From NCBI RefSeq assembly GCF_900109755.1, contig NZ_FOAR01000012.1, forward strand, positions 1-64,000: a stretch of DNA of 64,000 nucleotides, written 5' to 3'. Shown piece by piece: positions 58,119 through 64,000 of this stretch. Positions within the stretch are counted from its first letter, which is position 1, and each line of letters begins with the position of its first letter. The notes beneath the pieces are model-generated. The model did no database searches. It was not told the origin of the DNA and saw nothing but the letters and a program-made list of their open reading frames with translations. This DNA comes from Pseudomonas agarici. Lineage in GTDB: Bacteria > Pseudomonadota > Gammaproteobacteria > Pseudomonadales > Pseudomonadaceae. The position numbers and the translations under genes are program-made.

Positions 58119-58652
58119 TCAGCCTGTCGTTGTTGACGAAATTGAAGGCGAGAGCGCTGTCGCCGGTCCGTCACCGAGCACGGCGTACTCGTCACCTTCC
58201 AAGATGAAACCGGCAACTTCGCGCATGCCCAGGCGTTCATGGGCTCGCAGCGAGGCGTCGTTGTCCCGGCGGATGAAAAGAATCGCTTCCCGACCCGGAT
58301 AATGCTGCTGCAGTTGCGCGTAGAGTCGGGGCAGGAGGCCCTGGCCTCTTTCCGTGGTGGCAATACAGGCGGGGCCATACACGTAGGCGTCGGGCGTGCC
58401 CGGCCACGCGCGTAGCATGGCCTGGATCGATGGCGGGGCGGGGTGTATGTCCTTCGCCGCGCTGAACAGCACGCCAACGATTGTGTCGTCGCGGGAGGCA
58501 ACCACCACGGGGGCGGCGCCAAGGGCCATCTGCCTGACCTTGTCGAGCGGGAACTCCCCGGTCAGCGATCCGCCCTGGGAGGGCGAGTTGGCCTGGAGCA
58601 GTTGGGCGATGCCTTCGATGTCCGCAGCGGTAGCGAGGTGGATCCTGTACAT
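58119..58652 (-). CDS. GNAT-family N-acetyltransferase
   Basis: A 177-residue acetyltransferase with the GNAT fold: MYRIHLATAADIEGIAQLL at the N terminus, central strands VVVASRDDTIVGVLF and the acetyl-CoA loop IATTERGQGLLPRLYAQL (R-G-Q-G-L). The C-terminal part has FIRRDNDASLRAHERLGMRE, typical of the family. The acceptor is unknown. The ATG at 58652 is the best match to a conserved start. It is not linked to any operon. Confidence 0.82.
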   Translation of the reverse strand: MYRIHLATAADIEGIAQLLQANSPSQGGSLTGEFPLDKVRQMALGAAPVVVASRDDTIVGVLFSAAKDIHPAPPSIQAMLRAWPGTPDAYVYGPACIATTERGQGLLPRLYAQLQQHYPGREAILFIRRDNDASLRAHERLGMREVAGFILEGDEYAVLGDGPATALSPSISSTTTG

Positions 58653-58847
58653 AAGTAGTCTCCTGAGGGGAGGTGAGCCTACTGCACGGATGGCGCCCAA
58701 GCAGTCATATTACGCCCGGATTGTCGAATGGGATAACTCCAGGCATCGGCGTTTGCCCAATAACTGTCTCAAGCGCCGATTATCCAGGGTCAGCACCGCT
58801 AAGTGGGTAGTCGCACAGCTCGCGGATCGTCACGGACTTGCCAAATG

Positions 58848-59606
58848 TCACTGTGCAGGCTGCGTGGGCGCCGGGTTCTGTCCGACCGCCAGTCCGGCGC
58901 GGATTGCCGCCAGGGCGGCCTGATAGTAGGCCCTGCCTTCGGCCGATTCGGCAAAGGTCGAGAACTCTTCCAGTTCCGGGTCGGACAGGTCGCGATAGAC
59001 ATAGAGCAGGGTGTTGTCCAAGTCGTTGCCGATCTGCTGTATCAGGCGCTCGCGCTGGCCATTGAGCAGGCCCTGGGCCGCGCCCGCGCCCAACAGGCCG
59101 GGAATCATCGAACTCAGGCTGTCGGCGGCGACGCCCGCGATGGCGAGGCTGACTTCGGCACCGGCTTCGCGGGCCGGCAGGGCATTGGCCAGGTGGTTGA
59201 TCAGCAGTCGGCGGGTCGCGCTGGCTTCGATATGCGGCAGGCCCTGGGCATTCTTCGCCAGTTGGTCAGGGCGGGTGGCCAACAATTCCGCCGCGACGAT
59301 CTTGCGTCCCAGTGGTGACTGGAAGAACGTCAGGGCTGGCTGAGGATTGTTCAGGTTCTGGCGCAACCGGGCCTCGGCCCGCTGGTCCATGGCCTGTGGC
59401 GCAAAGCGCTGGTTGCTGTTGTTGACCAGTGCCTGATAGACGGCTGGTGGCAAACTGTTGCGATACTTTTGCTGGGCGGCGCCCAGAGCATCGTTGAAAT
59501 GCGCGCGTTGTTCTGGCCAACCGGCGACCTTGTACAACTGGTCGTGGCTGTCTGCCCAGGCAGGCAAGGTGCAGAGCATCAATAGCGAAAAAAGCAAACG
59601 GCGCAT
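58848..59606 (-). CDS. Exported DUF2059-like protein
   Basis: A 252-residue protein with a signal peptide (MRRLLFSLLMLCTLPAWA|DS). The mature part is helical, with NNPQPALTFFQSPLGRKIVA-like and SDPELEEFSTFAESAEGRAY segments that resemble the DUF2059 fold (FYQSPxG and tFy/fxxSpeGqk patterns). It ends in a Pro/Gln tail. Likely periplasmic. No function is known to me, and family membership is tentative. Confidence 0.6.
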   Translation of the reverse strand: MRRLLFSLLMLCTLPAWADSHDQLYKVAGWPEQRAHFNDALGAAQQKYRNSLPPAVYQALVNNSNQRFAPQAMDQRAEARLRQNLNNPQPALTFFQSPLGRKIVAAELLATRPDQLAKNAQGLPHIEASATRRLLINHLANALPAREAGAEVSLAIAGVAADSLSSMIPGLLGAGAAQGLLNGQRERLIQQIGNDLDNTLLYVYRDLSDPELEEFSTFAESAEGRAYYQAALAAIRAGLAVGQNPAPTQPAQ

Positions 59607-59714
59607 AGGGACTCCTGTCTACAGCCGGCTATTGTCCCGACGAGCGCGGGACTTGTCGAGAATTCGTATTGTCCCGCCAGGTGGCTCTGTCGGATTTCCA
59701 GGCGTGTCGATACT

Positions 59715-60347
59715 ATGCGCGCCATGCAAATACCCTCTGATCATCCGCTGCTGTTACGTATCGTCGACGACCTGGCCGAACGCGGCTGGTCGCAGCAGAC
59801 GCTGTTCCTGCCTGCTGATCTGACCCGGGAGTTGGCTGCCGAGTGCCGTAAACGTGCGGCCGAAGGTGAGCTGGCGCCAGCGGCGGTCGGTCGCGGGCCG
59901 GCGCAACAGGTGCGCGAAGGCATCCGCGGCGACCATATCCAATGGCTGGAGCCCGGCCAGGCAGAGCCTTGCGATCAGTATCTGGGGATAATGGATTGCC
60001 TGCGCGAAGCACTGAATCGGGGGCTGTTCCTCGGCCTTGAGGATTTCGAGAGCCATTTTGCGCTGTACCCGCCCGCCGCTTTCTATCTCAAGCATGTGGA
60101 TCGCTTTCGCGATGACGACCGGCGGATGGTTTCGGCGGTGATCTATCTGAACGAAGCCTGGCTGCCGGAGCAGGGTGGTCAGTTGCGGATGTACCTGGAC
60201 GGCGGCGTGGAACATGACGTGGACCCGACCGGCGGCAGCCTGGTGGTCTTCTTGTCCGGGGAAGTGCCCCATGAGGTGCTGCCGGCGACACGCGAGCGTT
60301 TGTCGCTGACCGGCTGGTTCCGGCGTCGCGGCGATGAGCCGTTCTGA
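59715..60347 (+). CDS. 2-oxoglutarate/Fe(II)-dependent oxygenase
   Basis: A 210-residue enzyme of the prolyl-4-hydroxylase-like superfamily. The iron ligands are His127 and Asp129 in YLKHVDRF and His186 in GEVPHEVLP; Arg195 in TRERLSLTGWF is the 2-oxoglutarate anchor. The YLNEAWLPEQGGQLRMYLDG strand is characteristic of the SM-20/PHD-like bacterial group. The substrate is unknown. It overlaps the next gene (DUF523) by one base in TGATG, so both are made together. Confidence 0.85.
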   Translation: MRAMQIPSDHPLLLRIVDDLAERGWSQQTLFLPADLTRELAAECRKRAAEGELAPAAVGRGPAQQVREGIRGDHIQWLEPGQAEPCDQYLGIMDCLREALNRGLFLGLEDFESHFALYPPAAFYLKHVDRFRDDDRRMVSAVIYLNEAWLPEQGGQLRMYLDGGVEHDVDPTGGSLVVFLSGEVPHEVLPATRERLSLTGWFRRRGDEPF

Positions 60348-60841
60348 TGCGCCGCAAGATCCTGGTCAGTCGCTGCCTGCTGGGGCATCGGGTCCGCTAT
60401 GACGGTGGTGCCAGCGGTCCTTACGCGCAATTGGTGGCCTGGCAGGCCGAGGGCCGGGTCGTGGCGGTGTGTCCGGAAGTCGCCGGTGGCCTGCCGACTC
60501 CGCGCGCGGCGGCGGAGATTCCGGGTGGGCAGGGCGGGCAGGTGCTGGAAGGGTTGGGCCGGGTCATCACTAGCGGGGGCGAGGATGTCAGCACGGCCTT
60601 TCTTGACGGCGCCCGGCAGGCACTGGAGCTGGTACGCCAGCATGGGATCTTGATCGCGGTGCTCAAGGCCAACAGCCCGTCCTGCGGCAATCTACTGACC
60701 TACGATGGCACCTTTCGCGGTGTGAAAGTACCGGGAGAGGGCGTCACCGCAGCCTTGCTGAAGCAATCCGGCGTCCAGGTATTCAACGAGGGGGAGCTAC
60801 CCGAGGCGGTAGCTGCGCTGGCGCTGCTGGACGAGAGCTGA
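60347..60841 (+). CDS. DUF523 family protein
   Basis: A 164-residue protein of the DUF523 family. It carries the LVSRCLLGHRVRYDG start, PEVAGGLPTPRAAAEI and the strand AVLKANSPSCGN with the conserved cysteine. Members are often encoded with 2-thiouracil desulfurase-like or photolyase genes, and some are described as thiouracil-related desulfurases; the function is not proved here. Its start overlaps the stop of the oxygenase gene. Confidence 0.85.
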   Translation: MRRKILVSRCLLGHRVRYDGGASGPYAQLVAWQAEGRVVAVCPEVAGGLPTPRAAAEIPGGQGGQVLEGLGRVITSGGEDVSTAFLDGARQALELVRQHGILIAVLKANSPSCGNLLTYDGTFRGVKVPGEGVTAALLKQSGVQVFNEGELPEAVAALALLDES

Positions 60842-60848
60842 TCGCGCA

Positions 60849-61622
60849 TCAGAGCTTCGGCGGCTCGCTCGCGTCCATTCCGAACCATTTTTCCGACAAT
60901 GCCAGCAATCGGCCATCAGCCTTGATCCGTTGCAAGGCCCGGTCGATACTGGCCTGGAACGCCGAGTTGCCTTTCTGGAACGGGATGGATAGGGTCACGG
61001 TCGGCCCCACGGACGGACCTTCCTTGACCGGCAGACGACTGTCGCGAATGGCAAAGGGAATCAGCAAGCGGTCGCTGATTGCCGCGTCGATCTGTTTGTC
61101 GGCGAGATCCTCGAGCGGCTGCTGGGCGTTCGGATAACTGCGCAGGTCCAGCCCTTCGACTGTCCGCGCTGCCTCGACGAACTGGCTGCCTTGAGCTACA
61201 CCCACGGCATGGCCCTTCAACTGCTGCAGTGTGGCCGGTGGTCGTTGTTCTTCCTTGCGCACGATCAACTGGGCGCTGGTGTAGCTATAAGGCTCGCTGA
61301 AGTCGAAACGCTCCTTGAGTTCCGGGGTCAGTGCTATGTGGTTGATGGCGATGTCGTACTTGCCACTTTCGACACCTTGCAGCAGGTCGGCGGTGTCGGT
61401 GGTGATAAACGACGGATTGACCTCCAGTTCCCTGGCCAGTAGTTCGCCCAGTTCGACTTCGAAGCCGGTCAGGCGACCGTCTTCGTTGAAGCTGAAGGGA
61501 CGCATGTCACCTTCCAGGGCAATGCGCAGCTCGCCTCGGTCGTTGACGTCATCGATCAGCTCAGCTTGGGCGAAAGAGCTTGCCAGGGGCAGTAACAGCA
61601 ACAGGCCAGGCAAAAAACGCAT
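60849..61622 (-). CDS. Amino-acid-type ABC substrate-binding protein
   Basis: A 257-residue periplasmic binding protein with a signal peptide ending near SFAQA|EL. It has DRGELRIALEGDMRPFSF, TGFEVELGELLARELEV and the DIAINHIALTPELKERFDFS ligand-loop segment of the family 3 solute-binding proteins. No permease or ATPase genes are adjacent, so it is an orphan that may work with another transporter. The ATG at 61622 has AGGAG before it. Confidence 0.87.
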   Translation of the reverse strand: MRFLPGLLLLLPLASSFAQAELIDDVNDRGELRIALEGDMRPFSFNEDGRLTGFEVELGELLARELEVNPSFITTDTADLLQGVESGKYDIAINHIALTPELKERFDFSEPYSYTSAQLIVRKEEQRPPATLQQLKGHAVGVAQGSQFVEAARTVEGLDLRSYPNAQQPLEDLADKQIDAAISDRLLIPFAIRDSRLPVKEGPSVGPTVTLSIPFQKGNSAFQASIDRALQRIKADGRLLALSEKWFGMDASEPPKL

Positions 61623-61763
61623 GGTCACTCCTAAATAGTTTCGAGCGGGCAATGCGCAACCGCTGCTCGTTTTGCTTTATGTTGATTGGCAAATTTGGAC
61701 AACGATTTGTCCCGAAGTTGTCATAACCACCACGAAATTTTGTGGAAAAAACCGGAGAAGTGA

Positions 61764-62204
61764 ATGAAAACTTTAGTGTCTCGCGTCGCTTTAGCCACTG
61801 TTTTGTCGAGTGCTAGCCTGCTCGCCGTCGCCGCCGACGGTATTGCGCGCACCGCCGCCCCGGAGGGGGCCAAAGTCTTTATCGTGTCGCCGAAGGACGG
61901 GGCCACCGTCGACAAGACTTTCACGGTGAAATTCGGCATGGAAGGCCTCAAGCTGGCCCCGGCCACCGACCAGACCCCAGGCACCGGCCATCATCATCTT
62001 CTGGTCGACCAAAAAGAGCTGCCAGACGCCCGCGTGCCAGTGCCCACCACCGACACGGTGATCCACTATGGCAAGGCCCAGACCGAAACCCAATTGACCC
62101 TCACTCCGGGCAAGCACACCTTGCAATTGGTGGCAGGGGACAAGCTGCACATGCAGTTCAACCCGACTGTAGCCTCGAAAGTCATCACGGTTAACGTCAA
62201 GTAA
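61764..62204 (+). CDS. DUF4399 exported protein
   Basis: A 146-residue periplasmic protein with a signal peptide ending SLLAVAA. The mature part has KVFIVSPKDGATVDKTFTV and GTGHHHLLVDQKELPD, the histidine-rich segment typical of DUF4399 proteins, and ends HMQFNPTVASKVITVNVK. The fold is likely an immunoglobulin-like sandwich; metal binding by the HHH group is possible. Function is unknown. A bidirectional terminator separates it from serA. Confidence 0.87.
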   Translation: MKTLVSRVALATVLSSASLLAVAADGIARTAAPEGAKVFIVSPKDGATVDKTFTVKFGMEGLKLAPATDQTPGTGHHHLLVDQKELPDARVPVPTTDTVIHYGKAQTETQLTLTPGKHTLQLVAGDKLHMQFNPTVASKVITVNVK

Positions 62205-62217
62205 GATTTGTTCAGAT

Positions 62218-62247
62218 AAAAAAGGAGACCCGAGGGTCTCCTTTTTT
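62218..62247. terminator. Bidirectional terminator of DUF4399 gene and serA
   Basis: AAAAGGAGACCC and GGGTCTCCTTTT enclose a two-base centre, giving a ten-pair stem with T-runs on both strands. It lies between two convergent genes. Confidence 0.92.
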
Positions 62248-62263
62248 ATGAGCGCTTGAGCAT

Positions 62264-63493
62264 TTAGAACAATACGCGGGACCGGATGGTGCCGTTGATG
62301 TGTTGCAGCTTCTGTTGCGCCAGGTCCGAGTACTCGGCATCGACGTCGATCACCACGTAACCGACCTTCTCGTTGGTCTGCAGGAACTGGCCGGAAATGT
62401 TGATGCCGTTTTCCGCGAAGACCTTGTTGATCTCGCTCATCACTCCCGGAATGTTCTCGTGGATGTGCAACAGGCGATGCTTGCCAGGGTGAGCCGGCAG
62501 CGCCACTTCCGGGAAGTTCACGGACGATATCGAGGTACCGTTGTCGCTGTACTTGACCAGCTTTTCCGCCACTTCCAGACCGATATTGGCCTGGGCCTCG
62601 GCGGTGGAGCCACCGATGTGCGGCGTCAGGATCACGTTGTCCAGGCCACGCAGCGGGCTTTCGAAGATGTCGTCGTTGGAGCGTGGCTCCACCGGGAAGA
62701 CGTCGATAGCCGCTCCGATCAGGTGCTGGTCCTTGATCGCGTTCGCCAAGGCGTCCAACTCGACCACGGTACCGCGTGCGGCGTTGATCAGGATGCCGCC
62801 CTTCTTGATGGCGCGGATTTCCTTTTCGCCGATCATCCACTGGGTTTCAGCGGTTTCCGGAACGTGTAGCGTGACGATATCGGACATGCCCAGCAGGTCG
62901 GTCAGGCTGGCGACCTGGGTCGCGTTGCCCAGCGGCAGCTTGGTCAGGGTGTCGTAGAAGAACACTTGCATGCCCAGGCCTTCGGCCAGGACCGATAGCT
63001 GCGTGCCGATCGAGCCGTAACCGATGATCCCCAGCTTCTTGCCGCGGATCTCAAAGGAATTGGCCGCGCTCTTGATCCAGCCACCGCGATGGCAGGAAGC
63101 GTTCTTCTCGGGAATGCCGCGCAGCAACAGGATCGCTTCGGCCAGCACCAGCTCGGCAACGGAGCGGGTGTTGGAGTACGGCGCGTTGAACACGGCGATG
63201 CCGCGCTCGCGAGCCGCGTCGAGATCGACTTGGTTGGTGCCGATACAGAAGCAGCCCACGGCGACAAGTTTCTTCGCGTGATCGAAGAGCTCCTCGGTCA
63301 GTTGGGTGCGCGAGCGAATGCCGATGAAGTGAGCATCGGCGATCTTTTCCTTCAACTCGGCATCCGGCAGGGATTTGGTGTGGTACTCGATATTGACGTA
63401 CCCGGCGGCCTTGAGGACGTCGACTGCGGATTGGTGGACGCCTTCGAGAAGAAGGAACTTGATCTTGCTCTTATCGAGAGAAGTCTTGCTCAT
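62264..63493 (-). CDS. serA: D-3-phosphoglycerate dehydrogenase
   Basis: A 409-residue NAD-dependent enzyme that starts serine synthesis. The nucleotide-binding motif GKKLGIIGYGSIGTQLSVLA, the catalytic region SPLRGLDNVILTPHIGGSTA and a C-terminal ACT domain (HIHENIPGVMSEINKVFAENGI) that senses serine are all present. The ATG at 63493 gives MSKTSLDKSKIKF, the usual Pseudomonas start; the upstream 47 codons are not like protein. It is divergent from the 2-hydroxyacid oxidase. Confidence 0.96.
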   Translation of the reverse strand: MSKTSLDKSKIKFLLLEGVHQSAVDVLKAAGYVNIEYHTKSLPDAELKEKIADAHFIGIRSRTQLTEELFDHAKKLVAVGCFCIGTNQVDLDAARERGIAVFNAPYSNTRSVAELVLAEAILLLRGIPEKNASCHRGGWIKSAANSFEIRGKKLGIIGYGSIGTQLSVLAEGLGMQVFFYDTLTKLPLGNATQVASLTDLLGMSDIVTLHVPETAETQWMIGEKEIRAIKKGGILINAARGTVVELDALANAIKDQHLIGAAIDVFPVEPRSNDDIFESPLRGLDNVILTPHIGGSTAEAQANIGLEVAEKLVKYSDNGTSISSVNFPEVALPAHPGKHRLLHIHENIPGVMSEINKVFAENGINISGQFLQTNEKVGYVVIDVDAEYSDLAQQKLQHINGTIRSRVLF

Positions 63494-63696
63494 CTGCGTA
63501 AACCTGTGTCCCGGAGAAAAAATGGCAGGGAAATGGACAGCTCGAGCTGACCCCACGGCGTAATCGCCGGCACCGCAGATCGGCCTGATAGCACGCTTCT
63601 GCGGGGGGCGTATGCTAGCATATGCGACCCGCAAACACTCATTCTGCGACGTGAAGCGTTCTCAGGGTGACCATGAAATGTTCGAGAGTTCTGTCG

Positions 63697-64000
63697 ATGA
63701 CCAATCCTGCCCTGATTGATGAGCTGAAGACCCTGGTTGAGCCTGGCAAGGTGCTGACCGATGCTGACTCCCTGAATGCTTACGGCAAGGATTGGACCAA
63801 GCATTTCGCGCCCGCGCCGACGGCCATTGTGTTTCCGAAGACTATCGAACAAGTCCAGGCCATCGTGCGCTGGGCCAACCGGCACGGTGTCGCACTGGTG
63901 CCGTCAGGCGGGCGCACGGGGTTGTCCGCCGCCGCCGTGGCCGCCCATGGCGAAGTGGTCGTGTCGTTCGACTATATGAACCAGATTCTCGACATGAACC
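63697..64000 (+). CDS. FAD-linked 2-hydroxyacid dehydrogenase (partial)
   Basis: The first 101 codons of an FAD-linked oxidase, running off the window. The PP-loop-type FAD segment is VPSGGRTGLSAAAVA, after AIVFPKTIEQVQAIVRWAN, as in GlcD/D-2-hydroxyglutarate dehydrogenase family members. In Pseudomonas a homologue beside serA is D-2-hydroxyglutarate dehydrogenase, which removes the by-product of SerA; the placement here fits this. The start is most likely 63697 (MTNPALIDELK); an in-frame ATG at 63673 has the better binding site. Confidence 0.85.
   Translation, partial: MTNPALIDELKTLVEPGKVLTDADSLNAYGKDWTKHFAPAPTAIVFPKTIEQVQAIVRWANRHGVALVPSGGRTGLSAAAVAAHGEVVVSFDYMNQILDMN

Overview
The window is about 64 kb of chromosome from a Pseudomonas, most likely of the P. 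fluorescens group. The evidence is the high-GC codon use, the gene order (hemB-ppk-ppx-trxA-rho-ubiD, fau-6S RNA-zapA-ygfB-pepP-ubiH-ubiI, argE-argA-gshA-tex-ompR/envZ-rimK-hslR-hslO-pckA, serA), which follows the order I remember from the P. aeruginosa PAO1 PA5190s-PA5240s, and a fluorescens-type REP hairpin. No rRNA or tRNA gene, prophage, IS transposase or CRISPR array was seen. Most of the window is conserved core genome; assignments rest on protein motifs and context read by eye.

Layout. 0.5-7 kb: elbB, a DedA membrane protein, hemB, and polyphosphate kinase and exopolyphosphatase genes that overlap tail to tail. 7-14 kb: trxA, rho, a membrane O-acyltransferase with an SGNH domain, ubiD and an overlapping flavin reductase. 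14-16 kb: a PagP-like outer-membrane protein, an AT-rich non-coding stretch, chaC, a remnant of a quinone oxidoreductase and a FliL-like protein. 16-24 kb: EVE protein, fau, 6S RNA, zapA/zapB-like, then ygfB-pepP-ubiH-ubiI (division control and ubiquinone synthesis). 23-31 kb: ferric iron ABC transporter parts without an ATPase, gcvT-gcvH without gcvP, a DegT-family aminotransferase, a DUF2388 protein and an NfeD/SPFH pair. 31-45 kb: a GspE-type ATPase, CYTH-CHAD protein, argE, argA, gshA, a thioesterase, tex, and an OmpR/EnvZ (AmgRS-like) two-component system. 44.8-49.6 kb: rimK-rimB, hslR, hslO, pckA.

49.7-56.8 kb is the clearest accessory region: a self-contained catabolic cassette of LysR regulator, class II aldolase/decarboxylase, MFS importer, ferredoxin-type reductase, Rieske ring-hydroxylating oxygenase and GntR/FCD regulator. 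It has perfect palindromic operator candidates: one 12-bp palindrome occurs twice in the oxygenase/GntR divergent region, and a 19-bp palindrome sits beside the LysR start. The parts fit uptake, dihydroxylation and decarboxylation of an aromatic carboxylate, but the substrate cannot be read from the sequence.

56.8-64 kb: a lipoprotein subtilase starting at TTG, a GNAT acetyltransferase, a DUF2059-like secreted protein, a 2OG-Fe(II) oxygenase overlapping a DUF523 gene, an amino-acid-type binding protein, a DUF4399 protein, serA, and the start of an FAD-linked 2-hydroxyacid dehydrogenase. Structures that the genes do not explain include a 140-165 bp MITE-like repeat present twice (33.2 and 44.6 kb), a 12-bp inverted repeat at 18.7 kb, and a possible arginine-codon leader peptide ahead of argA.
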